DNA from: Adenophora triphylla var. japonica
Taxonomy: Eukaryota > Streptophyta > Magnoliopsida > Asterales > Campanulaceae
Assembly: GCA_022495995.1 (NCBI GenBank)
Contig: JAFEMH010001450.1
Span: forward strand, 186,001 to 250,000
Direction: 5' to 3'
Length of the DNA: 64,000 nucleotides
Shown here: piece by piece, positions 22,276 to 33,138 of the stretch
How the letters are laid out: each line of letters begins with the position of its first letter
Numbering within the stretch: position 1 is the first letter of the stretch
Notes under the pieces: generated by a model
What the model was told of the DNA's origin: nothing
Databases searched by the model: none
The model's input: only the letters and a program-made list of their open reading frames with translations
Position numbers and translations under genes: made by a program

Positions 22276-22745
22276 GGCATCCTAAGATGTGGTGACCGCC
22301 GAGGTCGACTGTGAGGACGTGGTGGCATCCTAAGATGTGGTGACCGCCGAGGTCGATTGTGAGGACGTGGTGGCATCCTGAGTGTGCAATCTTACTAGAA
22401 GATGGGTAATCTTACGAGAAGATGGTTTGTGACCGTCGAGGTTGACTGTGAGGACGTGGTGGCGTCCTAAGATGTGGTGACCACCGAGGTCAATTGTGAG
22501 GACGTGGTGGCATCCTGGGTGTGCAATCTTACTAGAAGATGGGTAATCTTACGAGAAGTTGGTTTGTGACCGCCGAGGTCAGTTGTGAGGACGTGGTGGC
22601 GTCCTAAGATGTGGTGACCGCCGAGGTCAGTTGTGAGGACGTGGTGGCGTCCTAAGATGTGGTGACCGCTGAGGTCAATTGTGAGGACGTGGTGGCGTCC
22701 TAAGATGTGGTGACCTCCGAGGTCAATCATGAGGACGCGGTGGCA
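22276..22745. repeat. Minisatellite 2 of element B, derived from minisatellite 1
   Basis: Units of about 48 bp with GTGACCGCCGAGGTCGATTG and GGACGTGGTGGCATCCTAAG. A spacer (tcttactagaagatgggtaa) occurs twice, giving a higher-order pattern. Confidence 0.88.
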
Positions 22746-22779
22746 TCCTGGGATGGAAATTTTATGATTTTCCTAATCG

Positions 22780-23195
22780 GGTGGTTTAAGGCCTTCCGGG
22801 CCGGAGATAATGATTTGGGAGGTTTATGCGGTCTTCCGGACCGAGTAGTTTAAAGCCTTCCGGGCTGGAGATAGTGATTTGGGAGGTTTATGCGGTCTTC
22901 CGGACCGAGTGGTTTAAAGCCTTCCGGGCTGGAGATAGTGATATGGGAGGTTTATGCGGTCTTCCGGACCGAGTGGTTTAAAGCCTTCCGGGCTGGAGAT
23001 AGTGATTTGGGAGGTTTATGCGGTCTTCCGAACCGAGCGGTTTAAAGCCTTCCGGGCTGGAGATAGTAGTTTGGCTGATTTATGCAGTCTCTCGGACTGA
23101 GTGGTTTAAAGCCTTTCGGGTTGGAGATAGTGATGTGGGAGGTTTATACGATCTTCCGGACCGAGTGGTTTAAAGCCTTCCGGGCTGGAGATATG
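22780..23195. repeat. Minisatellite 3 of element B, about 64-bp unit
   Basis: Six to seven units containing GGTTTAAAGCCTTCCGGGCT, GGAGATAGTGATTTGGGAGG and TTTATGCGGTCTTCCGGACC. A short triplication (gaggacttgattcatcttct) follows at 23212-23310. Confidence 0.9.
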
Positions 23196-23569
23196 TCATG
23201 TGCGAGGACTTGATTCATCTTCTGACTGCGGTTGTGCCATGCGTGAGGACTTGATTCATCTTCTGACTGCGGGTATGTCATGTATGAGGACTTGATTCGT
23301 CTTCTGACTGCGATTGTGGAGGCGTGGCTGCCTTGTGCTTTGATTGGTGAGAGGTGTAGATACCTCATGCTTTGTCCGCTGGGGAGAAGGTTGGACTTAC
23401 TCTGATTGCCGGTGTTCATCTGTTGGGGATCATCGTGGCCTTGTAGGGGCTTTTTCCGCAGAGGAGGTGACTTCGGGCTTACTTTGATGGCCGGTGGTTG
23501 CTTCACCGTTTGGCATTTTGGAGGCATTTTGTGCCTTGAGATTAGTGCTGGGAGGTGCTGGCTCCTTTT

Positions 23570-23965
23570 GCGCTTGTTTTACCGTTTAGTGGGCGAGGTC
23601 CGGGCTTACGATGACGGCCGGTGCTGGGGATATGTGGTCTCGTACGACTTCCCTTTTAACTTGCTGGGGAAGGAGCTCGGGCTTACTTTGGTGGCCGGGG
23701 GTTGCGTTGCCGTTTAGTGGGCGAGATCTGGACTTACGATGATGGCCGGGGGTTGTGTTGCCGTTTAGTGGGCAAAATCCGGACTTACGATGACGGTTGG
23801 GGGCTGTGTTGCCGTTTGGTGGGCGAAATCCGAACTTACACTGACGGCCGGTGCTTGCGTTGCCATTTAGTGGGCGAAATCCGGACTTACACTGACGGCC
23901 GGTGCTTGCGTTGCCATTTAGTGGGCAAAATCCGGACTTACGATGACGGCCGGTGCTTGCGTTGA
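23570..23965. repeat. Minisatellite 4 of element B, about 57-60-bp unit
   Basis: About six units containing CGGACTTACGATGACGGCCG and TTGCCGTTTAGTGGGCGAAA. The array lies upstream of the PMD promoter region. Bases 23196-23569 hold related half-units and no gene. Confidence 0.88.
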
Positions 23966-24070
23966 TGGGTTAAGGACCAATCTGCATTGAATCTGCTGAA
24001 ATAGGCCTTTGGACAGCCAGGGGCAAAGATTATAAGGGCAGAAAAGTAATTTGGCCCTTCGTTGCAAAGA

Positions 24071-24158
24071 GGTCCGTACGGACCAACCTGGGATGTAAAG
24101 AGGTCTGTACGGACCAGTGTTGAATTTTACAGTTCCCAGATTTTGACTGGGTTTAAAA
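24071..24158 (+). promoter_or_regulatory. Putative promoter of the B PMD gene: paired family palindromes and TATA-like box
   Basis: GGTCCGTACGGACC at 24071-24084 lies in the same aaagagg...aac context as in the LTR. GGTCTGTACGGACC follows at 24102-24115, spaced 31 bp. A TATA-like TTTAAAA lies at 24152-24158 and the PMD ATG at 24271. Outside the palindrome units the sequence is unlike the LTR, so this is not a simple LTR duplication. Confidence 0.65.
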
Positions 24159-24270
24159 CCGAGGCACCCCCTTCATTTCCTTCTTCCAGTTCGTGCATCC
24201 GAGAGAGAGAGAAGGAGAAAAACTCCATTGTTGTCCAAAATCTTCCATTTCTTAGCTTGAATTGCTTGCG

Positions 24271-27150
24271 ATGGCGGAAGGATCAAGGAGGGGACGTCGC
24301 CAACGGAGTCGAGATGTGATCGAGCAAAGGATGGAGCTTCAAAGAAATTGGATCTCCTTCGTGCCTTCTTCGAAGAATCCGGATGTGTTGTACCCGAATC
24401 CGGAGGTGCATAACCGGCGAGTCAGGAACGTCGGGGAGGTAAGAAATCAATTTCGTCTTGATTCCTTGCTTGAATTTTTTGAATGCTAGAACTAGGTTTT
24501 AGTTTTTCGCATTTTTGTGGCTTTTGTTGTTTGCCATGCCTTTTGTGAAATTCGTGATGAATTGTTGAAGTTGAGTATGTAAACATTGTGGGTATGTGAT
24601 TTTTGTGCAAAAATGTGCAGATTAGCTTTTATTTGTAAAAAATAAAGTGCCTCTCTATGAAAATGCATGCTTTGGTGTTTTGTACCTTATGCTATTTCTG
24701 TATGTACATTGTGAGAAAAATTGCCATGTAGGGACAAATTTTGTGAAAAATGTGACATGTGGCGTGTTTTGTGACGGGTTTTGTATGAAAGTATGTGCCG
24801 TGTAGGGACGAACTTTTCTTTTTGAAAATGTGTTATGCAGTGTGTGCCGTGTTTTTGGTGACGGACTTTGTGGGGAGTTTATGTGCAATGGGTGCCGTGT
24901 TTTGTGACGGGTCTTTTGAAAATGTGTCGTGTAGTGCTTAATCCCTTTGTTGAGAAAATTTGTACAGTGTGTGCCGTGTTTTGTGACGGACTGCATGGGG
25001 AAAATTATGTGTAATGCATGCCGTGCTTTGTGACGGGTTGTATGTGAAGATTATGTGTAATGCATGCCGTGTTTTGTGACGGACTTCTTTTTTTTTATAT
25101 GCTTTGGTATTAAGTACTGTGACTGACGTACCTTTGCTGTGTTTACCTGCAGGATGAGGGGCTTTTGGCTGGGAAAGCCAAAAAGATGAAAACTCGGGGA
25201 TCGCTCGAGGCTGTAGTTGAGTTGTGGCAGCAGATGCCGAATATCTCTGTGGATGGCGGGCCGAGCCCCAGGAGGCTGGTCTATGCTTCCGGCCAGGCGT
25301 GTTCGTGGAGAACTTGGCCGGGATCTTCGACACGAGGAAGAACAAGAGTATCTTCCTGGGCTTATCTGAGTATTGGTGGGATACCACCCACACCTTCCAT
25401 CCGAGCCGGGCGAGGTGACGGTGACGCCCACCGATTTTGCCGCTATCACCGGCTTTCCTTCAAAGGAGGGCCAAGTGCGTGGAGGGATAGGATAGCCGAG
25501 GACGTGCCGACCGAGCCGCCGGGCTTTGCGCCTCTTCCTCGCAGGGCTCCGGGCATGCCGTACATGGAGACGAGGATTACGGCCGCATTGGGGCCTATTG
25601 TCTGGTACCTGGCCAGTGACGGCGGAGCAGCTGGCGCGCTCCTTTCTATGGTTTGCCCTTTCTGAGACTCTGTTCTCGAATCATGCGACGACGGCTCCTT
25701 TTGCTCTGCTGGAGAGCTTGATTGATTTGGAGAGGGTCTATGATATAGCTTGGGGCGAGGCGGGCCTGGCCGAGCTTTATTTCTCCTTGGACCGGTTTAG
25801 CAGAGGCGTGTCCAGTTCCTTGGTTTGTTTTGATTTTGCTTTGGAGGTATGAGTTTATTGCTGTTTTTGGTTAGCAACCTGTCATTTTCTCCGTTTTCTT
25901 TTGCACTGAGCCTTTTCTGCTCTTGTCGCAGGTGTGGTTCTACGAGATCTTCCAGTGTTTCCCGTGGGATAGAGATCCTGGGGCCATAGCGGCCTATCCT
26001 GCTATGTTAGGCTGGGCACACCCGGCGAGGAGGAGGAGGACCAGCAGGGGGAAGCTCACCATTACCTACGGGGAGGTGCAGGAGCATCTAGGGCTAGATA
26101 GCCCGGAGGCATTTTCTTTGTATCCCTGGGCTCGGTATGAAGCTGATGAGTTCGAGGGTGCTCCCGTGGTGACAGCGCAGCGGAAGATGCTGCGGGGCCT
26201 GACCTGCGATGTTATGTACTTGGGCGAGAGGGTCTTCTGGCAGCATGGCACGGGTATGCTTCCCTTGGCTCCGAGGGACCCGCCTTTTGGGATGATGGAT
26301 TCCCGTGAGATGGACGTGCTGGAGTTTGAGAGGTATTTGGGCGGCGTGAGTGCCGATGAGTTTGTCTTGTTAGGGGAAGAGTATGGGACCTTCGTGAGGA
26401 GGAAGTTGAGGACGCTACAGGTGTTGGCGAGGGAGAGGGAGGCTGGCCCGCCAGGTCCCCCAGAGGTTTCGGTGCCTGGGCCGGATTTCACATATGTCCG
26501 CGGGGATTCCTCGAAGAGGAGGGTGTCTGTACCCGTCCCTGAGCAGGCTCCTGCTGCTTATCGAGTGGATCCTGACATGCCGGTGAGTGTGCTTACTCTT
26601 TTCCATCTTGGCATCTTTTCTGTATTTTTCTCTTTTTGTTGAGTATGAATGTATTGCTGAGCGTTTCTTTGGCTGCTTTCTTGTGCAGGTCCCGGGGAGA
26701 GCCTATGACATGCTGACCCGCCGTTATGTGGCGATGAGGTCCTTCGCGAAGAAGATGGCGTCGAAGATGTCTTGCCGGTCTTCTCGGCGTGTGCCGGCGT
26801 ATGAGCCGATGCCTTCGAGGCATTCCGTGGACGTTCCCCCACCGAGGGCTAAGCCAGAGCCACAGCAGGAGGGACCTTCGCGGGGGAGGCATAGTATGGA
26901 TGCCGGGATGTCCTCGGGAGCTCAGAGGTCGCAGACCCTTCATCAGTTCTTTCCTCCGCCGGATGCACAGGGTGAGGGTTCGTCAAAGCATGCCTTCTTT
27001 GATCCTTTTGTTGGGTTCGACCCTTCCGAGTATTTTGAGTACCCACCCCAGGAGGGGGTTCAGTATTCTGACGACGAGGGTGTGGCTGGTGACTTTACCG
27101 GGATGCCCGACTTCTCGCTTGAGGATCTTGGTGATGGTGATGATGCTTAA
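24271..27150 (+). pseudogene. PMD (plant mobile domain) accessory gene of element B, four exons, frameshifted
   Basis: Exon 1 (24271-24438) encodes a basic start, MAEGSRRGRRQRSRD. Exon 2 (25153-25846) holds the PMD: SLEAVVELWQQMP, VFVENLAGIFDTRKNKSIFL, YWWDTTHTFH, GEVTVTPTDFAAITGFPSK, LARSFLWFALSETLFSN and WGEAGLAELYFSLDRFSRG. Exon 3 (25932-26582) begins VWFYEIFQCFPWDRDPGA and includes LTCDVMYLGERVFWQHG. Exon 4 (26689-27150) is polar and ends in an acidic tail. All introns have GT-AG ends (gtaag/ctgcag, gtatg/tcgcag, gtgag/tgcag). Exon 2 has frameshifts near 25295 and 25405 and a TAG near 25495, so this copy is probably dead. Order and motifs (tHTFH..GE.T.T..D...ItG; WG.A.LA.LY) match MAIN/MAIL1-type PMD proteins. 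The gene is convergent to gag. Confidence 0.85.
24690..25085. repeat. Tandem repeat in intron 1 of the B PMD gene
   Basis: About eight degenerate units of about 48 bp around GTGCCGTGTTTTGTGACGGA. The array fills much of the 714-bp intron and leaves both splice sites intact. Confidence 0.8.
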
Positions 27151-27491
27151 GAGTCGGATTAGGGTTCATTTGCTTTCCCTCCTTCCATATCTTCTTTTTT
27201 TTTGTTTAGCAACAGACATTATATGTACCTGTGATAAAACATTTGCATTTGTATCGCAAAGCATTTTATTCTAAGATGTAATATGGCTTTGTGATTCCCG
27301 GGAATTGTCCTAGGAATTGTTGCTATTATTTTTTTTATTTTTTTTTGTGCATGCCATGTGAGCTGAGAGTATGTTGGTGGGTAGCGTGTGCTTGCCAAAA
27401 ATGGCTTTGGCCAGAGTTTGGAGCAAGGTTCTCATTGGGAACAAAGGGTTGTTGGCCTGTTTGCTGGGAAAGTGGGGCCAGACTACAAAGA
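27151..27491. other. 3' flank of the B PMD gene
   Basis: T-rich sequence after the stop (27180-27350), plausible 3' UTR and terminator of the PMD gene, then the spacer before the next promoter. No ORF is supported. Confidence 0.45.
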
Positions 27492-27565
27492 GGTCCGTAC
27501 GGACAGACCTAGCAAGCAAGGAGGTCCGTACGGACTAGCTTTGCTTTTGGGGAGGAAATAAATAT
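27492..27565 (+). promoter_or_regulatory. Putative promoter of the B DUF7745 gene: paired family palindromes
   Basis: GGTCCGTACGGAC cores at 27492-27505 and 27523-27536 (each with the last base changed), spaced 31 bp. This is the same spacing as the pair before the PMD gene. An AT-rich aaataaatatt follows at about 27555. The ATG of the DUF7745 gene is at 27655. Confidence 0.65.
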
Positions 27566-27654
27566 TTTCAGGATGTCTGAACTTCTCTCTCTTCCCATTT
27601 TGCAGTTCTTTCGAGCTTTCTTCCCCATTTTCTCTAGGAACCTTCATTTTTGCC

Positions 27655-28450
27655 ATGGATTCTTCGTACGTTCCAAGAAATTTGCCAAGGCTTTCGCAGG
27701 AGCGGCAAGCACACTTCCTTGAGCGGCTGAAAACGTGGATGCGACGCCGTATGAGGCATCAGAGGCGGGCTTTCGAGGTAAGGTTTCGACTTTGCTCGGT
27801 TTGGTCCTTTAAGGAGTTGGTTCCTGATTGGGAGTTGTTGCGGGCTGCCGCGAAGTTCTGGGATGTTAGGAGGCATGTGTATTGTTTCTCCTACAATGAG
27901 GTTGTGCCCACCTTTGAGGATTTTCGGGCTTTGGTTGGAGGACCGGAGGTGGAGACCATCTCGCTTCTTTTGCTTGGCAGTGCTGCCGTGAGCGTGAAGC
28001 TTGCAGGCTTTCTTCGGACTTCGTTGGAAGAAGTGCAGGGCATGATCCTTGATTCGGGTCATATTGACATTTCTGCGCTGCCGGAGCGGTTCATGGTTGA
28101 TGATGAGAGTGATGTCTCTTGGGATGCATTTGCCTTGTGCGTGATAGCGACGCTTTTCATGGTCAGCTCCCTTGGGGTTTGCGATGGCGCTTTGCTAGGT
28201 GTGGTTGGGCACTGCAGAGCTGGAGAGGATATTGTCCCGTTGGTGCTGGGGGAGACTCTTCATGGTATTGACCGTCTGGCGACTGGGGATCGGTTCATGA
28301 GAGGGGGAAGCCCCTGCTTTGCTTGGCAGCTTTAGATGCTCTTCTGTATTTTCTGAGGGTATGGAAGTATTCCGCTTTCCCTCCTGTGGTGCTCCTTCGA
28401 CGCCGGGAGAGTGTCAGGTTGAACACCGAGTACCTGGATTGGTATGAGTA
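27655..28450 (+). pseudogene. DUF7745-type accessory gene of element B, C-terminally damaged
   Basis: ATG at 27655 gives an open frame of 226 codons (MDSSYVPRNLPRLSQERQ...). Blocks in order: basic helix MRRRMRHQRRAFEVRF, SVWSFKELVPDWELLRAAAKF, HVYCFSYNEVVPTFEDFRAL (about 78-97), ISALPERF, SWDAFALCVIATLFMVSSLG (about 155-175), LVLGETLHGIDRLATGDRF and GGSPCF. This is the DUF7745 pattern. A stop at 28333-28335 after FAWQL is followed in another frame by ALDALLYFLRVWKYSAFPPV up to 28450, so a frameshift has truncated it. The expected Trp-rich segment (IQWWIPHW in C) is missing. Function is unknown; the pairing with the PMD gene recurs in C and, as remnants, in A and E. Confidence 0.8.
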
Positions 28451-28561
28451 GCATATCGGGCGCACTCCAAGTGGTTTTGGGAGCAGGCGTGAAGCAATTC
28501 TCGGGGCAAGGTTGCCGCCTCGCCTATAGCCTTAGGAGTGCAAGCTTGGTCTAACCCTCGT

Positions 28562-28766
28562 GATGTCATCGGGAGACGCTTTGTTTGACTACATGACTCG
28601 AGTTGACAGACTGGCAGGGAGAGGTCCCCTTTTGCAGACTCGTAGGGAGGAGATCCGAGCCGAGGCACGGGTGAACGATGCTCTGAGAGCGACTAGTTCG
28701 TTTGACACGACTAGGAGGACTCCTGATCTCGAAATGAGGGAGACAGAACTCGCTTATGTGGAATGA
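28562..28766 (+). pseudogene. Possible C-terminal helical tail of the B DUF7745 protein
   Basis: A 67-codon frame (DYMTRVDRLAGRGPLLQTRR, EEIRAEARVNDALRATSSF, LEMRETELAYVE) is charged and helix-prone. It lies just downstream on the same strand. It could be the coiled-coil end of the same protein after small deletions; I see no independent start signal. Confidence 0.35.
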
Positions 28767-31033
28767 AAGAAGACTCGTTGGGGACGAGGGATGAAAGGAA
28801 AGAGTGATGAAGGGCCAAACGCGAGTAGCATGGAATGACCTTCGAAACACCGAGTATCCATTCATCGTCATTGCGTACACATTGATTGTTAAATGTTTTA
28901 AGTTGTCTTTTAGCATGTTGTGAGTTTGAGAGTAGACCGTGCTTGAACTCATCAAGAAGTGTTTTAACTGTGATGATTTGTGATTTACTTTTAAAGCTTT
29001 GCCGAGAAGCAAAATCTCTTGCTTGCTTCTTGCCTGAGCCTTGGTGGCGTCAATTTTTGGAATATTGTGTATTCCTTAGACCGAACCAATGAAGGCCGCC
29101 ACGTTCCCTCGAGGGCTCAGGTCTACGTAGTTCGTCTCTCTTTTGTGGGAGAAATGACTCGTAATGTACACTCGCAAGGGCGTATTTATTTTTGAAAAGG
29201 TGGGAACGGGTCCCCTTTTGTGTGAATGCCTTATTTGACGTAGGCACAAAAGAAATGCTTTTGGGTTTGACTCTTTTGAGAGAGTATGAGTACTGAAAAG
29301 CTTGTAAAAGTGTATGGAAGCCCTCCGACGTAAAATCGCTTGTTTAGCTCTATTGTCCTATTTTGTATAAAAAGAAGACTTGTCGAGACATTTGAAAACT
29401 TGATTTGTTCACAATGATCACTTGTTTGCTTAAAACCCTTTGTTGATGTTCGGGTTATTCAACAATTAAACCTGATATGCTTTGATTAATCACGAGGGGA
29501 AAGTCAACCGGTATCAAGGATCGAGTTGGTCTGGTGTGAAAGAAGGTTTGTGTATAGGAGAGGTCATTGATGAGACCGGGTTTGTGGATTTGTATGTGTT
29601 TATGACCGGACCATTTCTGGTTGCCTACGTTCCCCTTAAGACAAGGAGCTCAGGGCATGAATATTTGTGCGGCATTTGGCGAAAAGGCTCGGAAGGTTGA
29701 ATGATGAGGCGCGGGACTTGAGGTGATTCCTTGACAAGTCGTATTTGACAGCAGTTTCAATGAATCCATTGCTTCTTGATCGTTGGCTCTGGGTCCTTGA
29801 CCTCATTTATTTTTGTGAAGCTTCTGCTTGAGCTCTTTTTTTTGTAGCTTCTGCCTGAGTTTCTTTTTTTTTGTAGCTTCTGCTTGAGCTTTTTTTTTTG
29901 TAGCTTCTGCTTGAGCTTTTTTTTTTTTGAAGCGTATGAGGGCGAAGGCAAGCCCCTGCTTGAACTTTCTTGATGCGCAGGAGCGCAAAGGCAAGCCCCT
30001 AGGTTGTTGTCGACATGGGGTCAATCTTTTGATGCTGAGTGACCTGTTGTTGTCTTTTGATGTTGTCGCCGTCGTTGACTTGGTCAAGGTGATGGTGGGG
30101 ACATGTTTTGAAAAGTGTATGACTTGATGGAGGCCTTTGTGTGGGGTATGGTAAGGTGCATGGGGAGCTATCGATTGACTTTCTCACATCAATTAATCAA
30201 AGCATTAATCATTTGTGGAATTACTTGTTGAGCAATGCAAGTGATCACATAGAACAAAACTATTTCATTAAATGTAATGTGGGGTGCAAAATAATGTCTC
30301 AAGTCTAGCAAGAAAAGAAAGAAAACTTGCGTATGGAAAATTGAAGACTTAATTACAATGTCCGAGGAGGACTTGATTGAATGAGAACAGTACTAGAACC
30401 TACGAGGTTTGACTGTAAGATTCTTTTTGTGTTTTTTTTTCTTTTTAGAGTGTAGAAGGAGAAGAAGACTCGATATTCTTTGGGCGAAGTATCGACTGAG
30501 AATTCTCCGATTTGCGTCTCTCGTAGGCCCTTCGCCAGCTCCCAAATTCATTTTGGTTAGAACATTCTCTACTTGGGCCCGATTTTCCTCTCGTTTGACA
30601 ACATGCTTAAAGATTTGTTTAATGCATTGTTCATTAATGTGTCTCAAGTCTTTATCAAGTGAATCATTATTAACCTGCTTTTGGTTAGTTAATTTATCAT
30701 TTGTTAAAGTGGCAATGAGGGGATACTCAGAAAGGCCGAACTTTTATTCAAAGCATAGGGAAGCACATAATCTTTAGGCATAAGGCCGTCAGACGACTCG
30801 AGAGACTCAAACTTAGATACAATAGACTCGAGGTCTTTTATTTTCGAAGTTAGACTCTAGGAGACGGGGGGTTAGTCCAAGCTTCTCGTCCTATCTCTTC
30901 TTGCTGGCTGTGGGTCCGCGTTTGTGAAAGTCATGCCGTTTTTGACGCTGCCACTTGCTTGGCCTGTCTCGAACTGTCTTATCTCTGGGGAAGGCTCGAT
31001 CCATCCCTTGGTGTGCCCCGATTCCGGAAAGGA
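28767..31033. other. Non-coding interval between convergent DUF7745 and gag in element B
   Basis: Contains the conserved block shared with A and F (about 29250-29660, including GGTTGCCTACGTTCCCCT and AAGGAGCTC). A related half copy lies at 29090-29140. A repeat of about 28 bp, AGCTTCTGCTTGAGCT plus a T-run, is present five times at 29815-29935. The second conserved block is at 30180-30310. No pol homology was found. Confidence 0.55.
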
Positions 31034-32585
31034 TTATTGGGGAATAACCATTCTTGGATTCTTTCTCTCGAATTCTTCATTACGGAAGCCCCAGGTTACG
31101 TCTTCACGTCCCCATTCATCACGGGAATTTGCAGAGGACTTATCCACCATGCTTACCTCCTCATTTCTAGGGAAAGGATTTCCGATCGTGTTAGGACCGC
31201 GGGGGCGTTCCAACTTTCCTTCTTCGATTAGCCCCTGGACCACTTGCTTCAGCACGAAGCAATTGTCGGTGGTGTGACCGGGATAGTTGTGGAAGGCGCA
31301 GTGCTTGCTCATATCCTTGTTGGTCTTGAGAGTCTTTGGTTGTAAATTCTCGAGGGGTTTGAGAATGTTCCTCTTTATTAGTGTCTCGAGGACTTGGTTC
31401 AAGGGCATCCCGAGGTTATCGAAATGCTGGAACTGTGGTATGCGAGGAGGTTTGTTGCTTCGTTGGGCTGTGTTCCCCTTGTTCACCTCATTGTTCAGGG
31501 GGAACGGATTTCCGTCTGTATTGGGGCCGCAGGGGCGCTCCAACTTTCCTTCTTCAATTAGTCCCCAGACTGCTTGTTTTAGTATGTCGCAATCGTCGGT
31601 GGTGTGGCCGCGGTAGTTGTGAAAAGCACACTGCTTGCTCATATCCATGTTCGGGTTAGGATTCCTCGGTTGATAATTTTCAAGGGGCTTGAGCATGTTC
31701 TGGTTTACCAACGCCTCGAACACTTGACTTAGAAGCATTCCGAAGTTGTCGAAGTGCCGAACACGCCGCGGCCGGGGAGGATTGTTATTTCTGGGGCGCT
31801 TGATCGCGGCTTTCTTGGACTCCATTCTCGATGTAGTGGATCGCTTCCGCGGCTTCCTTTCCTTTTCCTGGAGGTGGATTGGTTGATGGGATTTGAGGCC
31901 ATGAAGCAGCTCAAGCGAATGTAGGCTGTCCGAAGATATGGGTCGGAAAAGTTATGTGGGGGAAACCTGGTGAATTCTGGGCATATTGAGAGAAGGAAGT
32001 GAACACGTGAACATTTTGAATGTTATTTGGATTTGTTTGAGATGGTCTAGCGCTGCGCTGATGATATTGAGCTTACCGCGCAGGGTCGGGAAATTTGTTG
32101 TGCTGCGGTTGACAGATCGGAGCCGCTTGACTGAGGCTTGAGTGGTGCTTTGAGCGGGAGTTGCTTTGCATTGCTGGGTTCCCATAGCTTTGTGAAGGAG
32201 TGACCTGCTGATAGCTTTGGGAAACCGGGGGAACAGGTATTTCTTCGTCTTCTATGAGGACAGAGGTTCCCTCGGGTTGGGGAACCGCGACGATTCTGTG
32301 ACGGCGCATGGCGTATTCAATCCAAGCCTGCTGTTCTTCTTGGCGTTTTTCGAGAGCCTTGAAAGCTTGCCAAACTTCTTCCATCGTTTGGAAATTTCCC
32401 GGGGGCAGGGTTTCGTTTCTCTCACTGTTATCTGTTGATCCCGCCATGGGGGAATAGCGGAGTGTTCTGATCGCTGAACCGGAAGGGCTGTCGGACCTTG
32501 TGACCTCGAAACTGAAAAGGCGGCTCCCGGGTACTCTCAACCACTCTCGGTTCGCTGGAGGGGGTGACGGGTAAGGTTTAGACAC
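31034..32585 (-). pseudogene. gag: Gag of element B: core deleted, two tandem CHHC knuckles
   Basis: The N-terminal part (32585-32073) begins MSKPYPSPPPANREWLRVPG and matches the gag of C through the EALEKRQEEQQAWI-like helix and SYQQVTPSQSY. After PDPAR the frame is lost. The capsid-like core (FDGKECPKTHID...LRWFL in C) is absent. The C-terminal part (31825-31034) carries two tandem copies of a module: HFDNFGMLLSQVFEALV, LKPLENYQPRNPNPN, then CAFHNYRGHTTDDC or CAFHNYPGHTTDNC and GLIEEGKLERP. C has a single copy, so the module was duplicated in B. Without the core this gag could not form particles; B would need gag in trans. Confidence 0.85.
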
Positions 32586-33138
32586 ATGAAGGCCTTTTGG
32601 ATAAAGGGGGAAAGCTCACGTGACATGCGGTTTTCGTTTTTTTTTTTGTTGTTTTAGTTCACTTAAAACATGTTTTCTCAGAGTCCTAGGTAGGTTGGAA
32701 AAGATTGCTCTTCTTTTTCGCAACTATGCTAGATCCTGGGTCAGTGGAGACCATCTGTGCGGCTATAAGCCCCTCATTTTGCACCTGTATTTCGACATCC
32801 CAGGGTGGACAGCCCCGGGCGAGGGTCCTATAGGGCAAGCGGTTTCCACCGGCCTAAAAGAAAAATCGAACCTAAGGACCGAGTCTGTCATGTTCATTTT
32901 CATGCGCTAGCCATGTGAATAGTGAACCGAGCCGGCCACTGAGTCAAGATCAGGTCAAGAGTTCGGCATGACCTCTCTTTACCTTGCTTGCGCAAGGGAT
33001 CTGTGACGTTAGGCGTTGGCTGGGTCATATCGTCATGGCTTGACGTATCAAAGGCTCGATGACATGGTGTCATGTGAGCATGGATGAATATCCGGGACGG
33101 AACATCGTCTGGGTGTAGCTTCGAAAATCAAGATCAGG
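32586..33138 (-). other. Leader of element B, gag-proximal part, with conserved leader block
   Basis: Bases 32686-32850 hold the conserved leader block, containing CCTATAGGGCAAGCGGTTTC, GGGTGGACAGCCCC, CACCTGTATTTCGACATCCC and GGTTGGAAAAGATTGCTC. Counterparts lie at 14610-14790 (A), 54010-54170 (C), 58268-58410 (D) and, on the other strand, 36530-36700 (F). It ends at the F insertion site tcagg (33134-33138). Confidence 0.65.
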
